From JACVRW01 sp963812915 (GTDB lineage: Bacteria; Actinomycetota; Thermoleophilia; Solirubrobacterales; Thermoleophilaceae): a stretch of 64,000 nt of DNA. The notes beneath the pieces were generated by a model that saw only the letters and a list, made by a program, of their open reading frames with translations, did not search any database and was not told the DNA's origin. The stretch is taken from NCBI GenBank assembly GCA_963812915.1, contig CAWEXB010000011.1, positions 1-64,000 of the forward strand, written 5' to 3'. Both the position numbers and the translations under genes were made by a program. Shown in pieces: positions 50,311 through 61,700 of this stretch. Position 1 is the first letter of the stretch, and every line of letters begins with the position of its first letter.

Positions 50311-50520
50311 TCACGCCGACAGCAAAGCCACCAGCCCCGCAACCGCCAGGAACGCCACGACCATCACGATCATCACGAGATATGCGGTGGAGATCAGGCG
50401 CTCCTGCCGATTCATCTCGGGTACGGCCGTGACGAGCTTCCGCGGTCTGGGCACGGCCGGCTGCGGCCGGGCAACGCGCGCGGGGTTCTGCTCTAGCAAC
50501 ATCTCGTCGGCGGGGGCCAT
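50311..50520 (-). CDS. Small single-TM protein
   Basis: 69 residues: a Pro/Arg-rich cytoplasmic part (QNPARVARPQPAVPRPRKLV) and one C-terminal helix (STAYLVMIVMVVAFLAVAGL). GAAGGAGCG precedes the ATG with good spacing. It looks like a tail-anchored membrane peptide; function unknown. Confidence 0.6.
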   Translation of the reverse strand: MAPADEMLLEQNPARVARPQPAVPRPRKLVTAVPEMNRQERLISTAYLVMIVMVVAFLAVAGLVALLSA

Positions 50521-51331
50521 GTCCGCTCCTTCGGCGACTCCCTGCTCATCAGCCGGGTCGCCTGCGAGTTCTTAAGATCAGCCTACACCCATACCGGGGA
50601 CAAGGTCCTTGGGTTTTGGGTTATGTGACCAATGTCACAGATCGGTTCGGCTGTGGCCGGCTGATGAGTACGGGCCCGTGCGGCTGATCCGCGCCGACAG
50701 CGAGCGCGATATCGCGGCGACGCAGACGGCCGGTATCCGGGGTGGCTGCGTGCTGGAAAGGCGCTGACGACGCAGTCGACGTCCTCAGGGTCGTCGCATT
50801 CCGCTCTGTAGGGGTTCTCGTTGCTGCCCTCGCCTTGCGCCGACGGAGGGATTCGAACCCTCGACCCCCGCTTTAAAAGTCGGCTCAGGTGGGGGGAACC
50901 GAGGGGCATCAAGGGTCCTTGGAGGCCATCAAGAGCCTGCAAATGTCGCTGTTTTGAGATCTGCGGCTGACTGGGCGAGCCCGCGCTTGCTCGGTCTAAC
51001 GTACGCGCGAGCCGACCGATCACCGCGGTGAGGGGCGACTGCGGTACGCCGCGCTGATCATTGGCAGCGTGCGTCGCAGTTGTTCCCGCCTCTTCACGAC
51101 CGGTGGCCTCGTCGCCACCGTGATGTGGGCGCTGCTTGACCATGCAGGTCGCCGGGCAGGCTGTTCTCGTTCCCGAACAACGAGGCCGACGCTTCTTCCA
51201 CCTCGGTAGGTCGGTGATCTTGTCGCCGGCGCCGCTCACTCGCTCCCGCACGGCGGCCGTAGATTTGGATGGCCGCCCGCTGGGTAGGACCGTCCCGGGA
51301 CTAGATGCATCGGGAATTCGGGGGAGGCTTT
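50521..51331. other. Intergenic region holding a tRNA-Thr 3' half
   Basis: About 800 bp without a supported gene. The only recognised element is the 36-bp tRNA fragment at 50839-50874. Codon bias is poor on all frames. The end must contain the promoter of the first carboxypeptidase gene. Confidence 0.4.
50839..50874 (-). repeat. 36-bp tRNA-Thr 3' half, copy 2
   Basis: GCCGACGGAGGGATTCGAAC... through GCTTT matches the tRNA-Thr 3' half at 18770-18805 except one base. The flanking sequence (AAAAGTCGG) is not a tRNA 5' half. Same orientation as copies 1 and 3. Fits an attachment-site relic. Confidence 0.75.
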
Positions 51332-54300
51332 GTGATGACGTTCAGGCTCACCGCCCTGGTCGGGTCGGTTTTGGTATCGATCGCGCTGCTGGCGGCGCCG
51401 GCGGCAGGGGGCAAGGGCCGCGAAGGCCTCCAGATGTACACCGTGAAGGGGGCGGCGGACGAGATCGCCGAGGTCACCCAGGGCGTCGAGCTTGCCGGCG
51501 TGGAGCAGACGGCAAGGGGGATCAAGGCCGAGGCCGTGCTGACGCGCGACCAGGTCTCGAAGCTGAGGGCCTCCGGCGTGCGCGTGAAGCTCACTCGCAA
51601 CGACAAGGGCCAGACGGTGGCCCAGCAGTTCGCCGCCCAGGAGGCCGGCGGCTTCAATGTGTGGCGCTCCTGGGACGAGCCGGGCGGAATCCGGGACGAG
51701 CTGTACGCCGTGGCGCGCGATAACCCTCAGCTCGTCAAGCTCGAGGTTCTCGGACGAACCCACCAGGGTCGCGAGCTGATCGCTCTCAAGCTCACGCAGG
51801 GCGCCCGCGGGGTGCGCGACGGCCGCCGTCCCGCCGTTCTCTACTCCTCCACCCAACACGCGCGCGAGTGGATCAGCCTGGAGGTCAACCGGCGCACGCT
51901 GCACCACTTCATCAACCGCTGGCGGGCGAACGACAGGGAGATCAGGGACCTCCTCAGGAGCACCGAGCTCTGGTTCGTGATCGTCGGCGAACCCCGACGG
52001 CTACCAGTACAGCCACGACGTCGAGCGCCTGTGGCGCAAGAACCTGCGCGACAACAACGACGACGGGCAGGTCACCGTTGGCGACGGCGTCGACCCCAAC
52101 CGCAACTTCAACGAGCACTGGGGCTACGACAACGAGGGCTCCTCGCCCGACCCGGCCGACGAGACCTACCGCGGCCCCTCCGCGGCGTCCGAGCCGGAGA
52201 CGAGGTTCATGCAGGGTCTGCTCGACCGGATCAAGCCCAAGTTCCAGTCGAACCTGCACTCTTCGGCGAGTGGCTGCTCTACCCGCAGGGCTGGCAGATC
52301 GGCACGCTCGATGCGGACAACCCGATCTACGTGGCGGCCGGCGGCACGGACGCCAACTCGGTGATCGAGGGCTTCAATCCCGGCCAGTCGGCCGACACCC
52401 TCTACGTGACCAACGGCGAGACGACCGACTACGCCGAGACCTCCGCCGGCACGATCGCCTACACGCCCGAGCTGGGTGAGGGCGAGGAGGGCGCCGGCTT
52501 CGTCTTCCCGGACAACGAAGCGCTGATCCAGGCGGAGTTCGAGCGGCTGCTGCCGTTCCACCTCGGCCTTGCCCGGTCCGGGGCGAACCCCGCAAACCCC
52601 GACTCACCCGTGGGCATCGACGTCGAGCCGTTCTACCTCGACCAGGACGACATCGATCCGCAGAACGGACAGCAGTCGCTGTTCGACTTCAAGTTCTCGG
52701 TCTCCTACGGCGACCCGCAGGAGGTCCGGGTGCTCGCCAAGCGCAGCCTCGGCCGGGTGACGCTGAACTACCAGGTCAACGGCGGCGCCACGCAGACCGC
52801 CTCCACCAGCGAGTGGGACGGTGGCGAGCGCTACGGCGTCGGCAACGGCACCTACTACCACGTGGTCCGTGGCCAGGTGACCGGCACCGACGCCGGCGAC
52901 AGCGTGAGGGTGTGGTTCACGGGTGGTGGCGAGACGAGCGACTCGTTCACGTACCGGGCGGTGTCCGAACGGCGACCCGGGTGCTCGTCCTATCGGCCGA
53001 GGACTACACGGGGGCCTCACCGGTCAAGACGGGAGTCACCGCGCCGCAGTACCTCTCGTTCTACACGACGCGCTCACGGCCCGGGGCGTGGCGTTCGACG
53101 TGTACGACGTCGACGCCCACGGCCGCACGGCGCCGGACAACCTCGGCGTGCTCAGCCACTACGACGCCGTCTCTGGTACACCGGCGACGACGTCGTCACG
53201 CGCGAGCCGGGCTGGGGCCCGGGCAACGCGTCACGGCTGGCGATGCAGGAGCTGCTCGAGGTGCGCGACTTCGTCAACGAGGGCGGACGCGTGCTCTACA
53301 CCGGCAAACACGCCGGGCAGCAGTACACGCCCGGCCTCGGCACGCAGCTGTACGACCCGTTCGAGAACCGGCAGTGCCGCGCGCCGATCCGGCCGTCCAG
53401 GCCCGCTGCCTGGCGCTGTCGGCTCCGGCAACTCGCAGGGCGACCCGATCGAGTACATGTTCGGCGCCGCGATCACCTCGGTCGACGGCGGGCTGGATCC
53501 CGACACCGGCGATCCGTTCGACGTCGCCGGGATCGACGATCCACTCGCCGGGCTCACCTGGGGGTTCAACGGCGCCGACAGCGCCCAGAACCAGGACTCG
53601 AACTCGTCGTTCATCGCCACGGGCGACTTCCTGAGGTCACCGACCCGGCGTCCAGCTTCCCGCAGTTCGAGAGCTGGCCGGCGGCCGAGTACCGGAGCGG
53701 CCTCGCGGGTCCGTTCGACCCGCACACCGGGCGTCGTTCATGTGGTCGGAGCGGGCGGATGAGGCCTACAAGCGCCTGACCCACACGATCACCGTGCCGG
53801 CCGGTGGAGCGACGATGTCGTTCTGGACGAGCTTCAACCTCGAGCTGGACTTCGACTACCTGATCGTCGAGGCCCACACCGTCGGCCAGGACGACTGGAC
53901 GACGCTGCCGGACCGCGAACGGCCACACGTCGGACGACCTGAGCAACGACCAGTCGTGCACGGGTGGCTGGAGCAACCCGGAGGACACGGCCAACGTGCT
54001 GCATCCGTTCCTGACGCACTACCAGACGCAGAACCCGGACGGGTCGTGCACCAACACCGGGACCACCGGCCAGTGGAACGCGGCGAACGGCGGCTCGGGC
54101 GGCTGGCAGCAGTTCCAGGTCGACCTGGGTGCCTACGCGGGCCGGCAGATCGAGGTCTCGATCACGGTCCTGAGCGACTGGGGTCTCCAGCAGTTCCCGG
54201 GCGCCTTCATCGACGACATCGTGGTCTCGACGGGCGAGGGCACGACCTCGTTCGAGGACGACGGCGATCCGATGGACGGCTGGACGGTGCCCGGTGCCCC

Positions 54301-54506
54301 GCAGGACGACGCCGGGATCGAGGGCCCCAACCGCAACGACTGGGTCCGCCGCGGCGGCCTGGGCATCAAGGAAGGTGCGGCCATCGCAACCCCGCAGACG
54401 ATCTACCTGGGTCACGGCTTCGAGGGCATCACGGGTGCCACGACCCGAAACGAGATCATGGACCGCGTGCTGGGACACCTGCTGCCGCGCGGGCTGACGA
54501 CGACAA
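51332..54506 (+). pseudogene. Secreted M14 zinc carboxypeptidase, many frameshifts
   Basis: GTG 51332/ATG 51335 with GGGGAGG upstream and a signal peptide (TALVGSVLVSIALLAAPAAG). The peptidase domain has Zn-ligand STQHAREWISLEVN (HxxE), then NPDGY and RLWRKNLRDNNDDGQ in a new frame, PNRNFNEHWGYDNEGSS, and SGEWLLYPQGW after the third-ligand His. C-terminal beta modules follow (WTSFNLELDFDYLIVEAHTV, GGWQQFQVDLGAYAGRQIEV). About eight to nine frame changes are needed over 3.2 kb, far more than in neighbours, so true decay is possible. The end runs into tRNA fragment copy 3. Confidence 0.65.
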
Positions 54507-54542
54507 GCCGACGGAGGGATTCGAACCCTCGACCCCCGCTTT
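54507..54542 (-). repeat. 36-bp tRNA-Thr 3' half, copy 3
   Basis: Identical to copy 2 over 36 bp and broken at the same anticodon-loop position (then CTCTGGG). It lies at the very 3' end of the first M14 gene, so copies 2 and 3 frame that gene as direct repeats 3.67 kb apart. Confidence 0.75.
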
Positions 54543-54678
54543 CTCTGGGAGGCGGTCGAGGTGCAACTCGCTCTAGGAGCGGGCTTGGGACTTGGGTGGC
54601 AACGCGTCGGCAACCGGCGGCTCGCGCCTAACGAGGCTCACTCCCGAAAGCACCGCGTAATCCCGGTTCCGAGCGCGC

Positions 54679-55041
54679 TCACGAGCCCCTCTCCCGGTCC
54701 ATCTCCTGGGCCAGCTCCAACGGGAAGAGCAGACGCGGGTAGTTCTCGCGAGGACCCTCGAGGGCCCTCTGCTTGAACGCCTCCGCACGACGGCGCGTCG
54801 TCTCCTCCACGAGCTCCTTCTCGAACTCCGCGTCCTCGGGGTCGATCGGCGTCCCGAGCCCGAACGCTCCGCCGCCGTCCTTCAACCGCGGAACGAGGCG
54901 CCCACCGTTCGGGTGCGGCGGGTTGCCCTCACTGTGTCGGTTGAGGTACTCCTGCCACTCCCTGGCGGCGTGCTGAGCGGTTCTCACGACGGCTCGATCG
55001 CGGCGATCATCGCGCCCACGTCGACGCCGGTCTGACGCCAT
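54679..55041 (-). CDS. Hypothetical charged protein
   Basis: 120 residues: an Arg-rich start, then TAQHAAREWQEYLNRHSEGN, PPHPNGGRLVPRLKDGGGAF, EDAEFEKELVEETTRRRAEA and ENYPRLLFPLELAQEMDRER. Mostly helical and charged, with protein-like composition but no family recognised. It lies between the two M14 genes. Confidence 0.5.
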   Translation of the reverse strand: MASDRRRRGRDDRRDRAVVRTAQHAAREWQEYLNRHSEGNPPHPNGGRLVPRLKDGGGAFGLGTPIDPEDAEFEKELVEETTRRRAEAFKQRALEGPRENYPRLLFPLELAQEMDRERGS

Positions 55042-55056
55042 GAGCCAGATGCGCCG

Positions 55057-55359
55057 GTGCCTTCCTTCGAGCTCGAATTCGTGCTCGGCCGCGGGGCCGC
55101 CGCGCCGCGGCGGCTCGTGAGCTGCTCTTACAAGATGATCCCAGGACTCGAGATCAACTTCGATGACGGCGTCTGGCGTGTGATCAGGGTTGAGGACGCC
55201 GACGGCGACCCCGGCCGATCTGTTTGCGTACTGCATCAAGCGCTGAGGACACGCTGCGGCGCCATCTATCTGCGCGCCCGGAACCCACGAGTCCGGATTG
55301 ACTGCCCAGTCGACGTCATCGCGCTGCCCGTCGAGCTGCGTGACGACGCCGACCGTTGA
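55057..55359 (+). CDS. Hypothetical small beta-rich protein
   Basis: 100 residues from GTG 55057: LVSCSYKMIPGLEINFDDGV, WRVIRVEDADGDPGRSVCVL and a basic/acidic tail. The central part looks like a small beta-barrel. Its start is 15 bp from the divergent 55041 gene, leaving little room for promoters, so the true start may differ. Unknown function. Confidence 0.4.
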   Translation: MPSFELEFVLGRGAAAPRRLVSCSYKMIPGLEINFDDGVWRVIRVEDADGDPGRSVCVLHQALRTRCGAIYLRARNPRVRIDCPVDVIALPVELRDDADR

Positions 55360-55373
55360 CTTACTGCATCCTC

Positions 55374-58300
55374 CTACTCCAGCAGGTGGTCGAGCGCCCG
55401 GCCCATCACTGCGTTGCGTTCGTCTGCAGTCGAGACGCCCTCCAGTCCGAACCCCAGCAGCAGCGAGTGCGGCGTGGAGATCGCGTTGCCGACCGGGAAG
55501 CCCGATGCGTCGGTTCGGATGAAGTTGTTGACGTTGGGTGCGCTGCCCACGGGCGGCCCGGCGATCGCCCAGCCGTCCAGGCCGGTCTCGAACGATGTGC
55601 TGGTGCCGTCGGGGAGCGTGATGTCGTCGAGGAAGACACCGATGCCCTGCGATGCCCAGTCGCTGGCGTAGGCGATGGAGATCTCGACGCTCTCGCCGGC
55701 GTACGCCGAGAGGTTGATGCTCCACTGCTGCCAACCCGCCGAGTTGCCGCTCGCGGCGTTCCAGGCGCCGGTGGTGCCGGTCGCGGTGCACGCGTTGACG
55801 CCGTCCCACGTCTGGTAGTGCGCGAGCTGCGGATGCAGCTCGACCCAGCCCGCGGGGCAGCTCTGGCCGGTCGCCGTCGTCGTGTGCCCGTTCGCGTCCG
55901 GCAGCGTCGTCCAGTCGTCACCGCCGGGAGTACGCGCCTCGACGAACAGGTGGTCCCACGCTGGTTCGGTGTCGTACGACGTCCAGAACGTCATCGACCC
56001 GCCAGCGGCCGGAACCGAGATCTCGCGGGTGAGCCTCTTGTACGAGACGTCTGCGATCTGTGAGTAGACGTACTGGGTTCGCCGGTGTGTGGGTCGAACG
56101 GGCCGCCGGGCTTGTCGTACCGCGCCGACGGCCAGCTCTCGAACTGCTTGAACTGGTCGGTCGGCAGGATGCCGCTGGTCGCGAGGAACGACGACCTCCG
56201 GACCGTGTTACCCGCGAAGACGGGATCGTCGAGGCCCCACGCGAGGCCCGTGAACGGGTCGTCGACGCCCACCGAGTCGAACGCCGCGCCGTCGACGTGA
56301 CCGTCGTTGGCCACGGCAACGTAGCCACCCAGGTAGTACTGCAGCACGTCGTTGGTGGTGTCGCCACCGAAGAACGAGCCGAACAAGGGCAGGCAGCGCC
56401 GGGGGTCCGTACCCGCGGGAAGCGGGTTGCAGGCGATCTCGCCCTTGGGGTCGTAGAGCTGCGCCATGGTGTACTGCTGGCCGGCGGAGTCGCCTGCCAG
56501 GAGCACCTTGCCGCCCTCGTTCGTGTACGAGCGGAACTCGAGCAGTTCGTCGAGTGCCAGCCGGTCGGCATTGCCGCCAGCGCGGCCGGCGGTGCGGGTG
56601 ACCAGGTCGTTTCCGGTCTCCCAGACGACGGCGTCGTAGTGGCTGAGCACTCCTAGGGCGTCCGGGGCGATCCGCCCGGCGGCGTCGATGTCGTAGACGT
56701 CGGCCTGCTGGCCGTTGGCGGCCAGGGCGTCGGTGTACGTGTCGACGTAGTGCGGGCCCGGCGTCTGCACCGGCGAGGCGCCGGTGTAGTCCTCGGCCGC
56801 CACGACGAGCACGCGGTTACCGCTCTCGGATACGGCCTGGTAGGTGAACGAGTCACTCCGCTGGCCGCCACCCTCGAACCAGACCTCGACCGAGTCGCCG
56901 GGGTCGGTGCCGGTCACCACGCCTCGCATCTGGTGGTAATAGACCGACGCTGGGTCGTACCTCGACCCGCCGTCCCACTCCGTGAGTGGGTGCCGACTGC
57001 ACCGCGCCGCCGTTGATGCGGTACTTCGCCGTCACGGCGCCGAGGCTCCGCTTGGCCACCACCGCCACCGGCTGCGGGTCGCCGTACGACCTGGCGAAGC
57101 TCAGCTGGGTGCCCGGGTTGCTGCGCTTATAGGGATCGTCGCTGTCGACGTAGAACGGCTTGGTCGTGATCCCCGTGACCGTCTTCGGGTTGGCGGGGTC
57201 GACCGCCGAGTCGGCCACCGACCTGGCGAACGGCAGGTTGCGCTCGAACTCCGCCTGCACCAAGGCCTCGTCGTCCGGGAAGACGAACCCGCAGCCGTCG
57301 CAGCCCGCGGACAACTCCGGGGTCCAGGCCAGGGCACCGGTCACCGCGTGCGCGTAGTCGGTGGTCTCACCGTTGGTGACGTAGAGAACGTCCGAGCTCA
57401 GGCCCGGGTGAAACTCGGCGATGGCCGGGTCGTCGAGGTTGCCGGACATGGCGTAATAGATCGGGTCGTCCGCGGTGGGGGTGCTGGTCTGCCAGCCCTC
57501 GGCGTAGAGCAGCCACTGCCCGTTGGAGTGCCAGTTGACCTGGAACGCGAAGCCGATCCGGTCGAGCAGCCCGACCATCGCCTGGGTCTCCGGCTCCGAC
57601 GTAGGCGCCGGCCCCCGGTAGGTGTCACTGGACTGGATGGACGACGACCCCTCCTCGTCGAATCCCCAGTGGTTCGGGAAGTTGCGGTTGGGGTCGACGC
57701 CGTCGCCGACCTGGGTCTGTCCGTCTCCGTTGTTGTCGCGCAGGTTCTTCCGCCACAGCCGCTCGTGCTCGAACGTGTACTGGTAGCCGTCGGGGTTGGC
57801 GACGAGGACGAACCAGAGCTCGGTCGTTTGCAGAAGCCTGCGGACTTCACGGTCGTTGGCCCGCCACCGGTCGATGTAGTGGTTCATCAGCCGCCGGTTG
57901 ACCTCGGTGGAGATCCATTCGCGCGCGTGCTGGGTGGAGCTGTAGAGGACGGCTGGACGCGTGCCATCCGGCGTGCCGCGAGCGCCCTGGGTCAGCTTGA
58001 CCGCGATGATCTCGCGCCCCTGGCCGGTGTGGCCGAGGACCTCGAGCTTCACCAGCTGGGGGTTGTTGCGCGCCGCGGCGTAGAGCTGGTCGCGGATGCC
58101 GCCGGGCTCGTCGAACGAGCGCCAGACGTTGAAGCCAACGGCGGCCTGTTCCGCCGCGAACTGCTGGACGGTCAAGCCCCCCCTGACCCGGGTCAGCTTC
58201 AGGTCGACTCCCTGGTCCCGTAGCCGGGCGGTCTGGGCCTGGTCGAGGACCATGTCCAGCTCGATGCCGTCCGCGACCGGTCGCTGGCCGCTCACGTCGA

Positions 58301-58469
58301 TGCCCTGCTGGGCGATCGTGGGTAGCTGGGCGGCCTGAACCACTGCGGTGTAGGCGTCCAGCCGATCCGGATCTCTACCCGCGCTCGCTGTGGCAGACGC
58401 GGTCGTGAGCCCCGCGCATAGTGCGGCGACGACCGCCGCGACCAGTGAAATCACAATCGACCGACGCAT
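55374..58469 (-). CDS. Secreted M14 zinc carboxypeptidase with C-terminal beta modules (two frameshifts)
   Basis: About 1,030 residues when repaired. GGAGGGGGA precedes ATG 58469; signal peptide RRSIVISLVAAVVAALCAGL. A propeptide-like region (GIELDMVLDQAQTARLRDQG) precedes the M14 domain: STQHAREWISTEVNRRLMNH (Zn HxxE, near residue 181), NPDGYQYTFEHERLWRKNLR, VDPNRNFPNHWGFDEEGSSS and QVNWHSNGQW (third Zn His, near 311). Then come carbohydrate-binding-like beta modules (FWTSYDTEPAWDHLFVEART). Frames change near 56990 and 56080. It probably digests extracellular protein. Paralogue of the 51332 gene, opposite strand. Confidence 0.8.
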
Positions 58470-58471
58470 CA

Positions 58472-58660
58472 CTCCCCCTCCGCGTCCAGGTCCCACCCTG
58501 TCAGAGTGCGGACCGTACGAGGGAGTTCGCGATATGTCAAGCGGAGCAGCTCTCCCCCTGCATCAGCAGCCCCGGCCTGAAGCGAAGCGTCCTGGCGGTT
58601 GTCGGAGAAGCTCAGCAGCTTGCGCGCGTGCGGCGGAAGCTCGAGCTCCTCGCGTAGACG
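58472..58660 (-). pseudogene. DEAD/DEAH helicase scrap
   Basis: The stretch LREELELPPHARKLLSFSDN followed by RQDASLQAG is a strong match to the helicase C-terminal motif 'SF-DNRQDASLQAGHFND' of large DEAD/DEAH helicases (COG1205-like, sometimes in phage-defence islands). The rest (LLRLTYRELPRTVRTLTGWD) is off-family. Only about 60 residues remain, squeezed between the second M14 gene and the giant secreted protein. Confidence 0.45.
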
Positions 58661-58740
58661 GGTGTACGCGATTTGTACGCGCGAGCCGTCGTGAGTAGGT
58701 CTGCCTCTGTGGCTCTCGACGAAAGCGCGCCGCTGCCCGG

Positions 58741-61700
58741 CTAATCGCGGCCGGCCGCGGACGCTCGGGTGCCGGCCCGCGACGATCCGGGGATGCGGAG
58801 CCCGGAGAAGCTGATGCGGCGGGACCGCCCGCCGGTCGGGGTGTAGCTCACCGAGAGCCGCAACCTCAGGCGGCCGGCCTGGTGGCGTACGAGCCGTCTG
58901 CCGCGAGCGTTCGGGGTCACGCGGAGGCGGAGCGTCGTCGCCCCGCGGGCGCGCTTGTAGGTCCGGCCGAAGACGAAGCGCTGTCGGCCTCTCCGCGCGG
59001 TTACGAGCGCACGGATCGTGCCGGTTCCGCGAACCTTGACGGCGAAGGTGATCGTCCCGTCGCGGTGGACATTCACTCGGCGGACAGCGAAGCGATTGTT
59101 GGGGCCAGGAGGGGCGCCGCCACCGCCGACCGGTGGCCCCACGGGATTGACGGGCTGCTGCCCAGGGCGACCCTCCACTGGAGGCTGTGGGGAGCACCGC
59201 CCGGGAGCAGGGGGTCGGGCCCACCGCCCGGGGGAGGGGGCCGGGCCGACCGAGCTCTGGGGGCAACGGACTGGGCCCGATCTGCCGCACCCGGGAGTTG
59301 CCGGTGTCGGCGAGTACCAGCAGCGCGCCGCGGGTCACGGTCACGCCCGCGGGGGCGTCGAGCTCGGTCTCGTCGGCCCAGTGGCCGTCGCCGTTGAATC
59401 CCTTTTGGGGGATCCCGCCCGAGACCAGGCCGGCAAGAGGGTCGGCCACGAAGCCGCTCGACGGCACGTACGCCCTGATCAGGTGGTTGTCGGTGTCGGC
59501 GAACACCACGTCGCCGTTGAGCGCGACGGACAGGCTCTGGGGACCGTTTACCTGGACCTGAGTGCCCGGGAGAAGTCCGGTGTTGGTGTCCGAGTTCCCG
59601 TTGTAGCCGCTCGTCCCGGTGCCGACGACCGTGGTGGTCTGTCCGCTCGCCAGATTGACCTGGATCAGGTAGTCGGGGTCCTTGGTTGCGGCGTACAGGT
59701 TGCCGGTCGCGTCCCCGGCCACGCTGACGACGTCGTAGGTTCCGGCCGCACCGGTCTGCACGGTGGTCATCGTCGCCGTCCGGGGAGACCTCGCGAATGC
59801 CGCGCTTGCCGTCGGCGATGAACAGCTCGCCGCTCGGGCTCATCCACACGCCGGCGGGAGCGCTGAGCGCCGCGGCGGTCGCCGGCCCGCCGTCCCCGCA
59901 GGTGGCACTCGGGCTGTCGCAGCTCTGGCCGCTCCCGGCCACGGTGGTAATGCGCCCGGTGGGGTCGATGCGGCGCACCCGCAGAAGGTCCGGGTCGGCG
60001 ATGTACAGCGATCCGTCGAGGCCGACGGCGAGCGCGCTGGGCGTGCCCAGCAGGGCCTGGCCGGCCGGACCGCCGTCACCGCAGGCCTGCGCCGGACCGG
60101 AGCAGTGGGTGCCGGGACTGCCGGCCACCACCTCGGTGGCGAGCCGCCTGCGTCCACGAGCCGCACGGTGCCGTCGCTGAGACCGACGTAGTAGCCGCGC
60201 GTGGTCACGCTGCTGGCCCAGGTGGGTGGGGTGGCGGGCACCACCGAGATCGGCGCGCCGTTGGGCAAGGTCGTGGCATCGAAGAGCGTGGACGTCGCGG
60301 TCGGGCAGGCGTCCAGCGCCACGGCCGAGCAGGCAGCGGGAACGCTGAGCGTTCCCTGGTTGGCAGGAGATGTCCCTGACAGCCGGTCGTGCTGTTCGGA
60401 GGCGTCGAGTCCGGGCAGACCGTTACGTCCGTGAATTGCCCTTCGGTCAGCGTCGTGGTGGTGAACGGGACTGGCCCGTAGCTCTCCTGTGAGCCGAGCG
60501 CCAGCGGCCATTGCGGCTGCGATCCGGAACCGGTCTTGCACGAGCTGTCGGACATGTCCCCGCAGTAGAGCCAGGCGTTGTCGAAGGACGCGTTCTGGAG
60601 CGTCGCTCCCGTCAGCTGCGCTCCCGGCAGGTAGGCGCCGGTGAGCGTGACGCCGGTCATGGTCGAGTCCGTGAAGTTGCACGCGACGCATTGGGAGTTG
60701 TCGAACTTCGCGTTCGTGAGGTCGGCGTCGGTGAGGTCGAACCCGCCCTGGCCATCCTCGCTGCCCGCCAGCACCGCGCCGACGAAGTCGGCGCCGGCCA
60801 GCTGTCGAGCGTCGTCGAACGCGGCGCCGTCACCGTAGATGTGGGCGCCGTTGAACCTGGCGTTCGTGCCGATCACCGAGTTGAAGTCGGTACTGACCGC
60901 CAGGGCGCTGTCGAACACGGCGCCGGAGATGTCGGCGTTCTGGAAGCTCGCGCCGCTGACGTCAGACTGGATGAAGTCGGCGTTCTGCAGCATGGTCGTC
61001 GCCCCGGCGAAGGTCGCGCCGTTCAAGTTGGCGGCCTCGAATGACGCGCCCTGTGCGGTTGCGCCCAGGAAGGTCGCCCCCGAGAGATCGTCGAGCTCGA
61101 AGCTCGTGCTAGCGAGCGAGGCGCCGTTGAAGTTGGTCTTCTGGAAGTTCGCGGGGAACCCGAGGAAGCTCGCCCCGGCCAGTTTGATGCCTTGGAGGTC
61201 GACGCCGGCGAGCAAGCCGCTGTTCTGGGCTGTGACCAGGAACTGAGCATCGGAGAAGTCGACGGTCGCCTGGTAAGTGTGGGCAATCAGATCGAGCAGA
61301 TCGAGTGGCACGGTGCTGCCCGTCAGGAGCGGGCTCGTCTCGCAGCCGGGCACCAACAGGTCGGCCTGGACAGGCGTGAGTGCGGCGCCCACGAGATTCG
61401 TGTCCTTGAACAACGTGCAGGCACCGTTCAGCAGCCCGACCCGCACGTTCGTGAAGTTGGGGGGCAACGTGGACGTCAGCGAGGTCAGCTGAGCACCGCG
61501 CAGGTCGGCGCCGGAGAAGTTGGCACTGCTCACGCTCACGCCGTTCAGGGTGGCGCCGCCCAGCTGCGCGCCGCTGAAGTTCCAGCCGTCGAAGCTCCCG
61601 GCGAGAGTGGCGCCGTTCAGCCTGGCACCACTCACGTCGTGTTGGTAGGCGACGTCCGGGCTCGGCGTGCCGGGCGTGAGCTGCAGGTTGTCCGGCAGCA

